Notes: generated from the sequence alone by a model not told the origin. A DNA stretch of 64,000 nucleotides from Fidelibacterota bacterium (GCA_016845785.1 JAERSH010000020.1:1-64000), one strand, 5' to 3'; counted from the first letter of the stretch, positions 1-8,932 are shown. A program made the numbers and translations.

Positions 1-153
1 TTGCTGTCCGCCTTTTTCCACCACGACTGTAATCTCAGTGGCGCCGGCGTCGAGGCTATTCTCCACCAATTCCTTCACCACAGAGGCAGGACGTTCCACC
101 ACTTCACCGGCAGAAATCTTATTACGTAGGTCTTCTGATAATTGCTTAATCAT
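1..153 (-). CDS. mutL: DNA mismatch repair protein MutL, N-terminal fragment
   Basis: The first 51 codons of MutL, the ATPase that links mismatch recognition by MutS to strand incision. Translating the minus strand from the ATG at 153 gives a protein starting [20 protein letters not shown], followed by [18 protein letters not shown]. This is the GHKL ATPase start of MutL, including the conserved ENSLDAGA segment with the catalytic Glu and the ATP/Mg-binding Asn. The reading frame is open to the window edge, so the rest of the gene lies to the left. It is separated from ftcD by about 100 bases that hold an inverted repeat. Identification is firm although only a fragment is visible. Confidence 0.93.
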   Translation of the reverse strand, partial: MIKQLSEDLRNKISAGEVVERPASVVKELVENSLDAGATEITVVVEKGGQQ

Positions 154-164
154 TGTTTTTTAGT

Positions 165-247
165 CCACGAAATACACTAAAAGACACGAAAAATATTTTA
201 TAGTTTTTGAATAATTTTTCATTTCGAGATTTTCGTGTATTTCGTGG
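165..247. repeat. Inverted repeat of ACGAAATACAC type between mutL and ftcD
   Basis: CCACGAAATACAC at 165-177 is exactly complementary to GTGTATTTCGTGG at 235-247, and the AT-rich spacer has further CACGAAAA/ATTTTCG similarity next to the arms. The unit resembles the ACGAAATACACGAAA-type intergenic repeats seen scattered in many bacterial genomes. It could fold as a long hairpin in the ftcD-mutL transcript. There is no U-run, so it is not a clear terminator. Confidence 0.7.
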
Positions 248-256
248 GCAGTGGTT

Positions 257-1954
257 TCATCGTTCAATTACTTCTAAAGTTTTGGTAAACACAGATTTAT
301 GCTTCGCTTCTGCCTTTTGGATCAATGCTTCCACTGCATTTCGTTTTTCGTCACAATAAGCATCATCATTCACACCGGGGAGGTTAATAAGCACATTCAT
401 AGATGCACCGCGAACGCCAGCCAAGGCCACTTCTGCTGCCACCCCTGCATCGGAGACAGAATTGGGATTTCCTTTTTCTACCAATACTTCTGCTAATTCA
501 ATCACACGATAACATTTTTCTGCCGTTTCAAAAGGAATATCGATGGCATACTTATTGGCTGAATCAACTGCTTCAGCCTTTAATTTTTCTTCTTCCGTTG
601 TGGTGGCGGACAACCGATTGGCATCCATGACCTTATTGAATGCGTTCGTGTCTTCATCCACCAAAAAGGATAGTCGATCTTTCAATGCTTGGGCTTCTGC
701 GCCAATCTCATCCATTTCCGGTTTGCTGTCCAGCATTTCTTTTTTCTCATGGGTCAATGCTGCCACCATGGATGACAATGCGGCACCCAAACTCCCCGCT
801 AAAGCAGACACTGAACCACCACCGGGGGCCGGACTGTTGGTGGATAATTCTTCCACAAATCCACTGCCGGTTAATCCCATCAACGGACGATCCTCAGCAG
901 TGACGGCATAATCGATAATTTTTTCTTGAGGATCGAATGGGGTGACATCATTGAGTCCTAAAGACTGAACGGCACATTCCACAATATCCGCAGTGGGGAC
1001 GCCAATAGATCGGTTTTGTTTTTGCAAATAATGCTTTCCGGCCATGACCATGGCTTCAAGTGGAATGAGTCCCACCAATTCACTGCCCGTCACACGGATG
1101 CCTCTTTCATCAGCCAATTTGCAGGCTGCATCATATACATGGTGGATAGTGGATGATTTATAATTATTGAAATTGATGGAAATCTGAGCTCGGTTGAATG
1201 CATCTACATACCAGCCGATGCCTTTTACATCTTTGAACATGCCAGGCACTTTTACCGGTTTTCCATCTTCATGACGGACAATTTCACCGTCTAATAAATT
1301 TTTCGATTTTGGATTGGGAACCCGTTTAGACCGTCCTGCTTCACGGAGTTCAAATGCAATATCAGTGGCCAGACGATGATCTTTTGTATTCAGATTGATG
1401 TTGTATGCGATCAAAAATTCACGGCAGCCCATGACGGTAGCACCCGCTTTTACATTGAGTTTCGCAGGACCAAAATCAGGCGTCCAATTTGGATCGGTCA
1501 ATTTTTCTGCCAATCCTTCGTACTCCCCTTTTCGAATATCTGGCAATTTGATTCGGTCATCACTTTGGGCTGATTTTTCATAGAGATAAATGGGAATACC
1601 CAATTCATCGCCTACGCGCTGACCTACACCCTTAGATAATTCAATACACTCTTCATCGGACACGTTGCTCACAGGAATGAAAGGACACACATCCGTGGCG
1701 CCCATTCTGGGGTGTGTTCCGGTTTGCTGACTCATATCAATCACTTCAGCAGCAGTTTTGATGCCTTGGAATGCCCCTTCGGCTACTGCATCCGGTTCAC
1801 CTACAAAAGTGACCACCGTTCGATTCGTGTCTGCACCGGGATCAATATCCAAAATAGTAATTCCATCCACCGCAGCAATTGCATCGGTGATGGTTTTAAT
1901 CTTGGCCGTGTCACGGCCTTCACTAAAATTTGGGACACATTCGACTAGTTTCAT
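257..1954 (-). CDS. ftcD: Bifunctional glutamate formimidoyltransferase / formimidoyl-THF cyclodeaminase
   Basis: A 565-residue fused enzyme of histidine breakdown and one-carbon metabolism. The first domain (about 1-330) moves the formimino group from formiminoglutamate to tetrahydrofolate. The second (from about 360) releases ammonia to give 5,10-methenyl-THF. The formiminotransferase start VECVPNFSEGRD and the segment GTHPRMGATDVCPF are visible; His81 corresponds to the catalytic histidine. The cyclodeaminase domain begins near FVEELSTNSPAPGGGS. Length is close to the animal fused enzyme (about 540). No hut genes lie nearby, so the formiminoglutamate source is not shown here. The start codon overlaps the stop of the small gene upstream (TAATG), suggesting translational coupling. 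Confidence 0.95.
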   Translation of the reverse strand: MKLVECVPNFSEGRDTAKIKTITDAIAAVDGITILDIDPGADTNRTVVTFVGEPDAVAEGAFQGIKTAAEVIDMSQQTGTHPRMGATDVCPFIPVSNVSDEECIELSKGVGQRVGDELGIPIYLYEKSAQSDDRIKLPDIRKGEYEGLAEKLTDPNWTPDFGPAKLNVKAGATVMGCREFLIAYNINLNTKDHRLATDIAFELREAGRSKRVPNPKSKNLLDGEIVRHEDGKPVKVPGMFKDVKGIGWYVDAFNRAQISINFNNYKSSTIHHVYDAACKLADERGIRVTGSELVGLIPLEAMVMAGKHYLQKQNRSIGVPTADIVECAVQSLGLNDVTPFDPQEKIIDYAVTAEDRPLMGLTGSGFVEELSTNSPAPGGGSVSALAGSLGAALSSMVAALTHEKKEMLDSKPEMDEIGAEAQALKDRLSFLVDEDTNAFNKVMDANRLSATTTEEEKLKAEAVDSANKYAIDIPFETAEKCYRVIELAEVLVEKGNPNSVSDAGVAAEVALAGVRGASMNVLINLPGVNDDAYCDEKRNAVEALIQKAEAKHKSVFTKTLEVIER

Positions 1955-2082
1955 TATCCTGCCTGGGCCACTTTCAATAAATAATTAATTAAAAATATGA
2001 CGACAATGAGTACAGCGATTGTACCGATTAAAGACCGTTTACTCCGTCGTGCAGGAATGAGTCGTTTGAAGAATTTGTCCAT
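1954..2082 (-). CDS. Small single-pass membrane protein, 42 residues
   Basis: I do not recognise the family. From the ATG at 2082 the protein starts MDKFFKRLIPARRSKRS, a strongly basic cytoplasmic-looking tail. A single hydrophobic helix follows (IGTIAVLIVVIFLINYLL), then a short polar end. The gene is supported by its packing: its ATG overlaps the stop of the M50 protease gene (TAATG at 2080-2084), and its own stop overlaps the ATG of ftcD in the same way (1952-1956). A longer in-frame start at 2139 would overlap the protease gene and is less likely. It may be a partner of the neighbouring membrane protease, but nothing in the sequence proves that. Confidence 0.65.
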   Translation of the reverse strand: MDKFFKRLIPARRSKRSLIGTIAVLIVVIFLINYLLKVAQAG

Positions 2083-2699
2083 TAGATCCCTGCAAATAAA
2101 AACATGAAAAAATTGACAAATGGACTGATAATCATCCATATGGGCGAAAAGGATGTAAACATACCGAACAGGATGAGTCCCATAAGGATTTGCGGTCCAT
2201 ACATTTGAAGTTTCATGACCAAGTCAGGGTTTTTCCTCACCATCAATCCTGAGAAAATTTGAGATCCATCTAAGGGTGGAATGGGAATCATATTGAAGAC
2301 AGCCAGCATAATATTAATTTGGGTAAACATCATGAGCATGGTGGTAAATGCACCCATGTATCCTGTGATTCGAATGAGGGTCCCCGCTACAAAAGCCAAT
2401 AGTAAATTGGCGGCGGGTCCAGCAAAAGCAATCTTCATCATGTCCGTTCGTGGATTGGCCAAATAGCGTGAATCCACCGGCACGGGTTTGGCCCAGCCAA
2501 ATCCCACAAAGAGGATCATGAGTGATCCAAACATATCCAAATGCGCCATTGGGTTGAGCGTAAGGCGGCCCGCATATTTCGCAGTAGGATCACCCAATTT
2601 ATTGGCGACCCATCCATGGGAAAATTCATGAAATACCAATGCAAACAAAAGGACAGGAATGAGCATGATCAACACTTCAGGCGGGAGTCGAAATAACAT
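2082..2699 (-). CDS. Site-2 protease family (M50) membrane metalloprotease
   Basis: A 205-residue polytopic membrane protein of the short, PDZ-less M50 group. The zinc-binding motif is HEFSH at residues 24-28 in the first membrane segment. The second motif NMIPIPPLDGSQ supplies the third zinc ligand (Asp). The intervening GWAKPVPVDSRYL and AGPAANLLLA segments are also typical. Such proteases cleave substrates within the membrane; the substrate is unknown here. The gene sits between xerD and a tiny membrane protein gene with TAATG overlaps on both sides, so it is translated as part of one mRNA. Confidence 0.9.
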   Translation of the reverse strand: MLFRLPPEVLIMLIPVLLFALVFHEFSHGWVANKLGDPTAKYAGRLTLNPMAHLDMFGSLMILFVGFGWAKPVPVDSRYLANPRTDMMKIAFAGPAANLLLAFVAGTLIRITGYMGAFTTMLMMFTQINIMLAVFNMIPIPPLDGSQIFSGLMVRKNPDLVMKLQMYGPQILMGLILFGMFTSFSPIWMIISPFVNFFMFLFAGI

Positions 2700-3595
2700 T
2701 AATCAAACCTCGGGTGAAATGTTTTATGGACTTCTTTCAAGTGGGCTTTATCCAAATGGGTATAAATCTGGGTGGTGGCAATATCGCTGTGGCCCAGCAT
2801 TTCTTGCACAGATCGAAGGTCTGCACCCCCTTCTAAAAGATGGGTAGCAAAACTGTGACGTAATGTGTGTGGACTAACTTCCTTGTCAATCCCCGCAGCT
2901 TCTGTCCATTTTTTCAATAAAAGCCAAATCATCATGCGGGTGAGCTTCCGCCCATTTCGGCTTAAGAATACTTCTGCCACATTAGGATTTTTATCAGCAT
3001 ATGTTGGGCGCTCATGGTTTAAATAATTTTTGAGATTATCCCGGGCGATGGGGCCGATAGGGACAAACCGCTGTTTATCACCTTTTCCACTGACGCGAAT
3101 CATTTCTGAATCCCAGAGAATATCCGACGTTTTAAAATTGCAGAGTTCCGTTACACGCAGTCCGCAGGAATACATCATTTCAAAAATAGCCAGATCTCTT
3201 CGGGCCATGGGTGCTTTTTCCGGAATGACACTTAGAATGGTATCCACTTCTTGGATGGTGAGAAAACTGGGCAATTTTTTGGTGACTTTTGGTGTATCCA
3301 ATAGTTGGGCAGGGTTATCCTGCATAATACCTTCAGCGGATAAATAGTTATGATAAGTGCGAATAGAAGATACGGCCCGTTTTACCGAATTGCCGGCAAG
3401 ACCTTTATCATTTAAATGTCGAAGATAAGATCGAATATGCCCTAAGGTCACATTTAACACAGATTTAAGTTTAAGATTTGTGCTCAAAAAGTCGTGATAT
3501 TGGGTAAGATCACGTTCATAAGAATCCAGAGAATTCCGGGCGAGATTGCGCTCCACTTTGAGCATAGTCATATAATCCCGGATATAATGTTTCAT
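2699..3595 (-). CDS. xerD: Tyrosine recombinase XerC/XerD
   Basis: A 298-residue site-specific recombinase that resolves chromosome dimers at dif. The N-terminal SAM-like DNA-binding domain covers about 1-90 and the catalytic domain about 110-290. The full catalytic set is present: Arg147 (SCGLRVTEL), Lys171, His243 and Arg246 (HTLRHSFATH), His269 (LGHS) and Tyr278 (TTQIYTH). I chose the ATG at 3595 (MKHYIRDYM) because it overlaps the stop of gmhA and gives the normal family length; an upstream in-frame ATG at 3631 would lie inside gmhA. A housekeeping Xer protein rather than a phage integrase is indicated by the operon setting. XerC versus XerD cannot be settled from this alone. Confidence 0.9.
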   Translation of the reverse strand: MKHYIRDYMTMLKVERNLARNSLDSYERDLTQYHDFLSTNLKLKSVLNVTLGHIRSYLRHLNDKGLAGNSVKRAVSSIRTYHNYLSAEGIMQDNPAQLLDTPKVTKKLPSFLTIQEVDTILSVIPEKAPMARRDLAIFEMMYSCGLRVTELCNFKTSDILWDSEMIRVSGKGDKQRFVPIGPIARDNLKNYLNHERPTYADKNPNVAEVFLSRNGRKLTRMMIWLLLKKWTEAAGIDKEVSPHTLRHSFATHLLEGGADLRSVQEMLGHSDIATTQIYTHLDKAHLKEVHKTFHPRFD

Positions 3596-4167
3596 TAGTC
3601 GCCCATGATGGCGGCTTCGACCGATTCGCATAAAATATGTTCGGCCAAAAGATGGCCTTCCTGAATCCGCTGGGTATCATCACTGGGGATGCAAATGGTT
3701 ACATCACCGACGTCGGCCATTTTGCCACCGGATTTACCGGTCAGAACAATGACAGCTATATCCATGGCTTTCGCTGCATCAATGGCACGGATGACATTAC
3801 TGGAATTTCCGCTGGTGGAAATGGCCACGAGGATATCCCCACTTTCGCCTAATCCTTCAATCTGTCGAGAGAAAATGGATTCATAATCTGTATCGTTGGC
3901 CCAAGCTGTGACGAATGAAGAATCGGTGGTGAGTGCAATGGATGCTATGGCGGGACGGTCGTGATCACGGAGTCCACCCATGAGTTCAGCGGCCATATGT
4001 TGGGCGTCGGCAGCAGAACCGCCATTACCGCACCATAAAATTTTCTTTCCATTCCGGGCGACATTAATCATCATATCCGCAGCCCTTTGAATATCATCGG
4101 CACATCTGTCCAGCATGGCTGATTTCACATCAGCACTATCTTGAATGATTTGGCGGACGTCCAACAT
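3595..4167 (-). CDS. gmhA: Phosphoheptose isomerase (SIS domain)
   Basis: A 190-residue SIS-fold isomerase converting sedoheptulose 7-phosphate to D-glycero-D-manno-heptose 7-phosphate, the first step towards the LPS inner-core heptose. The sugar-phosphate loop CGNGGSAADAQHMAAELMGG and the serine-rich AISTSGNSSNVI are visible. A C-terminal EGHLLAEHILCESVE segment carries the catalytic His region. Length matches GmhA. DiaA-like SIS proteins are close relatives, so the heptose role is likely rather than proven; no other heptose genes are nearby. It overlaps both neighbours by a base or two in a TAATG arrangement. Confidence 0.87.
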   Translation of the reverse strand: MLDVRQIIQDSADVKSAMLDRCADDIQRAADMMINVARNGKKILWCGNGGSAADAQHMAAELMGGLRDHDRPAIASIALTTDSSFVTAWANDTDYESIFSRQIEGLGESGDILVAISTSGNSSNVIRAIDAAKAMDIAVIVLTGKSGGKMADVGDVTICIPSDDTQRIQEGHLLAEHILCESVEAAIMGD

Positions 4168-4544
4168 TATCCGATGAGTTCTCCATACTGGTCCGGCGTC
4201 ATGAGTTCATCCAATTCCCCTACGTCTGAAATAGATAATTTTACAATCCATCCGTCGCCATAAGGATCTGAATTCACCGATTCAGGGCTGTCTTCTAACG
4301 CTTCATTAATTTCAGTCACCGTGCCAGTAATGGGTGCAAATAAATCTGCAACCGTCTTTACCGCTTCGATAGTACCAAATGGTTCATCTTTTTCTATATC
4401 CTGATCTACATCAGGGAATTCGACAAAGATGATATCTCCCAATTCACCTTGGGCGTGGTCAGTGATGCCAATGGTGGCTGTATCACCATCCACCTTCACC
4501 CATTCATGTTCATTGGTATATTTTAAATCTTGTGGCAAGCTCAT
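4167..4544 (-). CDS. gcvH: Glycine cleavage system H protein
   Basis: A 125-residue lipoyl carrier that shuttles the aminomethyl group between the P, T and L proteins of glycine cleavage. The N-terminal [20 protein letters not shown] is diagnostic. The lipoylation lysine is Lys63 within [15 protein letters not shown] (E. coli Lys64). No gcvP, gcvT or lpd is in the window, so the rest of the complex is encoded elsewhere. The gene overlaps accC by four bases (ATGA), placing it in the same transcript as the biotin carboxylase. Both proteins depend on swinging-arm cofactors. Confidence 0.96.
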   Translation of the reverse strand: MSLPQDLKYTNEHEWVKVDGDTATIGITDHAQGELGDIIFVEFPDVDQDIEKDEPFGTIEAVKTVADLFAPITGTVTEINEALEDSPESVNSDPYGDGWIVKLSISDVGELDELMTPDQYGELIG

Positions 4545-5902
4545 TCTGCTTCGTCCTTTTTATTGTATTCAAATGTTTCAAGAAAACTGGTGTCAAACTC
4601 TCCACCGCGAAATGTATCATCGCCCATGATGGCCTGATGAAATGGAATGGTAGTTTTCGGTCCTTCAATAATGGTTTCTTCCAATGCCCGTTCCATCCGA
4701 TTGATGGCAGAAGCCCTGTCTGGTGAATGGACGATCAATTTCCCAATCAGGGAATCATAGTGAGATGGAATTTGATATCCTGCATATGCGTGAGAATCTA
4801 CCCGAACGCCCTTACCACCGGGCATATGAAAACTGGTGATGGGCATGGGAGATGGTGCAAAATTCATATCGGGATTTTCTGCATTGATCCGGCATTCGAT
4901 GGAATGGCCACGGAGTTTCAAATTATAGAGATAGTCAGGAAATTTATCACCTGCATGGGTGCGAATCTGCCATTTGATCAAGTCCGCTCCAGTCACCATC
5001 TCAGTAATGGGATGCTCCACCTGAATCCGTGTATTCATCTCCATGAAATAGAAATCTTTATTTTTATCCAGTAGAAATTCCACTGTACCCACACCCACAT
5101 AATTCACAGCTTTGGCACCGGCGACGGCCGCTTCCCCCATGCGCTTCCGCAGATCTTCATCCACAGCTGGAGAAGGTGATTCTTCTACCAATTTTTGATG
5201 ACGACGCTGAATGGAACATTCCCGTTCGCCAAGACTGACCGCATTCCCATAAGCATCGGCCAATATCTGAATTTCAATATGGCGGGGGTTTTCTACAAAT
5301 TTTTCAATATACATGTCCCCGTTATTAAAAGCGGTCAATGCTTCATTGGATGCGGTAGTGAAAGCATGTTCCACTTCACTTTCTTCCCTCACCAATCGCA
5401 TACCGCGTCCGCCGCCACCTGCAGATGCTTTCAGCATCACAGGATAACCCATTTCATTGGCCATGGCTTTCGCTTCGGCTGCATCTTTCAATATGCCTTC
5501 ATTCCCAGGAATCACTGGCACTCCGGCCGCAGCCATGGTCTTCTTGGCTTGAGCCTTATCGCCCATGGAATTAATGATGTGGGCGTTGGGGCCAATAAAG
5601 GCAAATCCGTTTTCTTCACAGATTTTAGAAAATTCAGCATTCTCCGCTAAAAATCCGTATCCCGGATGGACTGCATCTGCGTTGGTAATTTCGCCTGCAG
5701 CAATAATCCTTGGGATGTTCAAATAGGATTCGGTACTGGGGGGCGGACCGATACATACCGCTTCATCTGCAAACTTTACATGGAGGGAATATTCATCTGC
5801 TGTGGAATAGACGGCGACGGATTTGAGTCCCAGTTCGTGACATGCGCGGATCACACGAAGGGCAATCTCACCACGATTGGCGATCAGGATTTTCTTATAC
5901 AT
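4541..5902 (-). CDS. accC: Acetyl-CoA carboxylase biotin carboxylase subunit
   Basis: A 453-residue ATP-grasp enzyme that carboxylates biotin on AccB with bicarbonate and ATP, the first half-reaction of fatty acid synthesis. Visible are the N-terminal [18 protein letters not shown], the glycine-rich ATP loop [12 protein letters not shown] and the catalytic [18 protein letters not shown]. Length equals the stand-alone bacterial subunit rather than a fused pyruvate or propionyl carboxylase. The gene follows accB by 12 bases, the usual accBC pair. accA and accD are not in this window. Confidence 0.95.
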   Translation of the reverse strand: MYKKILIANRGEIALRVIRACHELGLKSVAVYSTADEYSLHVKFADEAVCIGPPPSTESYLNIPRIIAAGEITNADAVHPGYGFLAENAEFSKICEENGFAFIGPNAHIINSMGDKAQAKKTMAAAGVPVIPGNEGILKDAAEAKAMANEMGYPVMLKASAGGGGRGMRLVREESEVEHAFTTASNEALTAFNNGDMYIEKFVENPRHIEIQILADAYGNAVSLGERECSIQRRHQKLVEESPSPAVDEDLRKRMGEAAVAGAKAVNYVGVGTVEFLLDKNKDFYFMEMNTRIQVEHPITEMVTGADLIKWQIRTHAGDKFPDYLYNLKLRGHSIECRINAENPDMNFAPSPMPITSFHMPGGKGVRVDSHAYAGYQIPSHYDSLIGKLIVHSPDRASAINRMERALEETIIEGPKTTIPFHQAIMGDDTFRGGEFDTSFLETFEYNKKDEAE

Positions 5903-5914
5903 AGTATCCCCTGA

Positions 5915-6376
5915 TTAAGACGGGTCGATGAGAAAGAGTGGCTGATTGTACTCAACGGCATTTCCATTCTCAACCAATATTTTGGTAATGGTACCGCTTT
6001 GTTCTGCTTCAATCTCATTCATAATCTTCATGGCTTCAATGATGCAAAGGGTGTCCCCTTCTTTCACTACATCACCCACTTTAACAAAGGCATCTGCATC
6101 CGGTGATGAAGAAGTATAAAATGTGCCGGGCATGGGAGAAAGAATTTCTTCTCCACTGGCTTCCGGGGTAGGTGCTGATGGCTCAGCCGGAGCCGCTTCA
6201 GGGGCAGGTGCTGCCGGTGCGGCCGCAACGGTTGCTACCGGTGCCGCTACAGGCGCTTTATTGACGCCGGCGGACTTCACCACACGAAACCGACGTCCCC
6301 AAAAATTGACGTCAATTTCGTTTACATCACTGTTTTCTAATAAATAAATGATTTCTTTAAGCTTATCTTGCCACAT
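5915..6376 (-). CDS. accB: Biotin carboxyl carrier protein of acetyl-CoA carboxylase
   Basis: A 153-residue carrier. Residues 1-35 form the usual N-terminal helix/strand segment. Residues about 40-75 are a flexible Ala/Pro linker, and the biotinyl domain covers about 78-153. Biotin attaches to Lys117 in the motif [12 protein letters not shown]. The Ala/Pro linker is typical of AccB and lets the arm reach both active sites. It is the first gene of the accB-accC pair and lies 42 bases downstream of efp. Confidence 0.95.
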   Translation of the reverse strand: MWQDKLKEIIYLLENSDVNEIDVNFWGRRFRVVKSAGVNKAPVAAPVATVAAAPAAPAPEAAPAEPSAPTPEASGEEILSPMPGTFYTSSSPDADAFVKVGDVVKEGDTLCIIEAMKIMNEIEAEQSGTITKILVENGNAVEYNQPLFLIDPS

Positions 6377-6418
6377 GTTTGTCTCTTAATTATTTATGTA
6401 TAACCGCTGAAACTACGA

Positions 6419-6982
6419 TTAAGATTTCACTCGTTCAATATATTCTCCTGAACGAGTATCAATTTTTAATATCTCCCCTTCATCGATAAAAAGAGGTACC
6501 TGAACTGTATATCCGGTCTCCACTGTTGCCGGTTTAGTCGCTCCGGTGGCTGTATTCCCTTTTACACCCGGTTCGGTGTGTGTCACTTCTAATTGCACAT
6601 GAGCGGGCATGCGAATATCCAGAACTTCTTCGTCATCAAATAGGAGATCCACATTCATGCCACCCTTCAAGAAGTTTTTCGCTTTCCCTACCAGTTCGTT
6701 CATCACATTCAATTGATCGTATGTGATATTGTCCATAAAGACATGTGAATCGCCATCATCATAAAGAAACTGCATTTCTTTTGCTTCAATCTTGAGAAAT
6801 TCCAATTTGATCCCTGCATTGAAAGTTTCATCTATGATTTTTCCTGATGCGATATCTTTCAATTTAGTCCGGATAAAAGCAGGGCCTTTCCCCGGTTTTA
6901 CGTGTAAAAATTCCAGCACTTTCATCCGTTTATTCTTGTGGAGGATGACGGCGCCGTTTTTAATATCTGATGTGGTGGCCAT
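6419..6982 (-). CDS. efp: Elongation factor P
   Basis: A 187-residue, three-domain, tRNA-shaped factor that relieves ribosome stalling at polyproline stretches. The loop VKPGKGPAFIRTKL contains Lys32, at the position of the lysine that is modified in other bacteria (Lys34 in E. coli). No epmA, epmB or earP is in the window, so how or whether it is modified is unknown. The C-terminal GEYIERVKS end is typical. A plausible ribosome site (AAGGG) lies just before the start. The placement next to accB is a common gene order in bacteria. Confidence 0.95.
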   Translation of the reverse strand: MATTSDIKNGAVILHKNKRMKVLEFLHVKPGKGPAFIRTKLKDIASGKIIDETFNAGIKLEFLKIEAKEMQFLYDDGDSHVFMDNITYDQLNVMNELVGKAKNFLKGGMNVDLLFDDEEVLDIRMPAHVQLEVTHTEPGVKGNTATGATKPATVETGYTVQVPLFIDEGEILKIDTRSGEYIERVKS

Positions 6983-7044
6983 TTTATTCCCTTAATTAGC
7001 TGGGGAATTTACAATTTAGAATGAGTAAGAAGCGGAAACTTTTC

Positions 7045-7980
7045 TCAGGAAATTTCAGTCAATTTCCAGCATTGAACTGTATCCCGCACCAGAGATTTGG
7101 CATGATCCAAGTGGGCGGTACATTGATCCAAAGCAGCTATATGTTTGGCATACTTGGCCATGTCTGCACCGGAAAGAATGTTGAGAAAGGTATCCAATTG
7201 ATCATCAGTATAGGGAAAGACAGGCCGATGGTCACGAATTTCTTCTGTGGTCATTTCTAAGGCACGAATATATAAGCTATTCTCTGCATACTCCCTGAGT
7301 ATAAGAGAAAGTTGGGCATAGAATTCTTTAATATCTCCCTTATCCAATAATCCCGATTGATCCAATGCGTCCAGTTTTTTTAAGGCAACCGTATCGGGCC
7401 CATCTAAATATTCCGGCCGTGCTTCGTAGGATATTTCTGACTTTTGACGTTTTTTCCAAATCATAATCATACTCACCAAAAGGGCCATCATAATTAATGA
7501 TAGAATAATGGTTTGCCACGGTAGTGGAAATCGCACCGGCACAGGATCTTTGATAGGCATGAGTCCGCCCGAAGCCTGGCGAAGTGTGGGATCCTGCTCG
7601 GTGACAGATACCACATCCATGATCATGGTGTCCGCAGTCATTTCATAAGCAAACGTGCTGTCACTGTTTAGTACGGCAATGGATACACCGGGAATGGCTA
7701 CTTTTCCTGTATCCCAAAACACCAATTCAAATGTGCCTACTTTTCCTTCTTCTCCATCTTGGATTGAGAATGATCGAACTTCTAAGGGGTCCTCTAAAAT
7801 CCATTCCGGAAATTGTATCATTTTGTCCGCAGGAGATTTGACCGTAACCGCATAGGTGATGGGACTCCCTATGGTTGTATAAGTGGTATCCATTTCGACA
7901 GTCATTTCTACAGAGGATGATGCCGTTTCTTGACGGCACGCTATAAGGAGAATGAGACTTATAAATATAAATTTCTTCAA
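7045..7980 (-). CDS. BatD-like lipoprotein with one membrane segment
   Basis: A 311-residue protein with a lipoprotein signal (LLIACRQ, lipidated Cys at 15). A beta-rich extracytoplasmic region follows (about 20-165), then one membrane helix (about 175-195, IILSLIMMALLVSMIMIW) and a helical cytoplasmic tail. The layout resembles BatD/DUF4381-type proteins that accompany MoxR ATPases and DUF58 proteins. Those two genes are directly upstream here, with only four bases between DUF58 and this gene. A lipid anchor plus a transmembrane helix in one protein is odd; the signal may instead be an ordinary cleaved peptide. Function is inferred from context only. Confidence 0.65.
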   Translation of the reverse strand: MKKFIFISLILLIACRQETASSSVEMTVEMDTTYTTIGSPITYAVTVKSPADKMIQFPEWILEDPLEVRSFSIQDGEEGKVGTFELVFWDTGKVAIPGVSIAVLNSDSTFAYEMTADTMIMDVVSVTEQDPTLRQASGGLMPIKDPVPVRFPLPWQTIILSLIMMALLVSMIMIWKKRQKSEISYEARPEYLDGPDTVALKKLDALDQSGLLDKGDIKEFYAQLSLILREYAENSLYIRALEMTTEEIRDHRPVFPYTDDQLDTFLNILSGADMAKYAKHIAALDQCTAHLDHAKSLVRDTVQCWKLTEIS

Positions 7981-7984
7981 TGGA

Positions 7985-8860
7985 TTAGTACCGCTTTTCT
8001 CGCCGGCGAAAATAGGTCATGAGGGGCTCCACATAATCTTTATCCGTCCCCACATTGATTACATCAAATCGAGACCGGCCACACTCATTATCAAAATGAT
8101 CCCATTTTTCTTTAATAGAATGTGACAAATCTTTCCGATCATTTTCAGAGGACATATCGGCCCAAAACTGCTCACCCGTTTCCGGGTCATTCACTTTGAT
8201 CAAACCTAAGTCTGGCAAATGTTCTTCAGCAGGATCTCCGATACGAATCCCAATCATATCATGTTTCCGGTTTGCCAATTTTAATGATTTCCAATACCCA
8301 TCATCCAAAAAGTCGGAGATTAAAAATACAACTGCTTTCCGTTTGGCCACATTCATAAGAAAATCCAATCCAGACTGGAGTGAAGTGCCCGTCCCTTCCG
8401 GTTCATGGAATAGCACTTCTCGTACTACACGGAGGATATGAGATTTATCTTTTTTAGGTGCGATATATTTTTCCACATGATCGGAAAATAAAATGAGGCC
8501 CACCTTATCTTGGTTCTTGATCGCAGAAAAGCCTAAGACAGCAGCGATCTCCGCCGCCAATTCTGATTTGAATTGATCCACGGTGCCAAAATGACCGGAC
8601 CGACTCACATCCACCATGAGGTAAACCGTCAGTTCACGCTCTTCTTCAAATATCTTTACAAAAGGCGCATTGGATCGAGCGGTTACATTCCAGTCAATTA
8701 AACGAATATCATCACCGGGAACATATTCCCGTACTTCTGAAAAGGTCATGCCGCGACCTTTGAATACGGAATGGTATTCTCCGCCGAATAGGTCATTCAC
8801 CAATCCTTTGGTCCGAATCTCAATATGCCGGACTTTTTTCAGTATCTCTTTAGGAATCAT
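7985..8860 (-). CDS. DUF58 domain protein (vWA-like fold)
   Basis: A 291-residue DUF58 protein with no clear membrane segment. The family signature lies at about 35-75 (RGMTFSEVREYVPGDDIRLI and DWNVTARS). A von Willebrand A-like metal site follows (MVDVSRSGHFG), with later segments VGLILFSDHVE and AVVFLISDFLDDG. Such proteins are encoded next to MoxR AAA+ ATPases and are thought to be their substrates or partners. The precise job is unknown. The gene is downstream of the MoxR gene across 72 bases that hold an inverted repeat. Confidence 0.87.
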   Translation of the reverse strand: MIPKEILKKVRHIEIRTKGLVNDLFGGEYHSVFKGRGMTFSEVREYVPGDDIRLIDWNVTARSNAPFVKIFEEERELTVYLMVDVSRSGHFGTVDQFKSELAAEIAAVLGFSAIKNQDKVGLILFSDHVEKYIAPKKDKSHILRVVREVLFHEPEGTGTSLQSGLDFLMNVAKRKAVVFLISDFLDDGYWKSLKLANRKHDMIGIRIGDPAEEHLPDLGLIKVNDPETGEQFWADMSSENDRKDLSHSIKEKWDHFDNECGRSRFDVINVGTDKDYVEPLMTYFRRREKRY

Positions 8861-8868
8861 GGACTAGG

Positions 8869-8923
8869 ATGGAAAATGTTATATGGAAGATGGGCGATGG
8901 GGACTCCATATTCCATTTTCCAT
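8869..8923. repeat. Inverted repeat between DUF58 and MoxR genes
   Basis: ATGGAAAATG at 8869-8878 is exactly complementary to CATTTTCCAT at 8914-8923, and the inner flanks (TATATGG and CCATAT) extend the pairing imperfectly. The element fills most of the 72-base gap. It may be an interspersed repeat or a hairpin affecting mRNA stability between MoxR and DUF58; no U-run follows. Confidence 0.6.
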
Positions 8924-8932
8924 ACATCATGT

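Noticed and set aside
3595-3631. Upstream xerD start at 3631
   Set aside because: It lies inside gmhA and adds residues not found in Xer recombinases; the ATG at 3595 has the coupled TAATG overlap.
6986-7008. Hairpin in the efp leader covering the ribosome site
   Set aside because: Only six base pairs with an 11-base loop; such stems are common by chance in AT-rich leaders.
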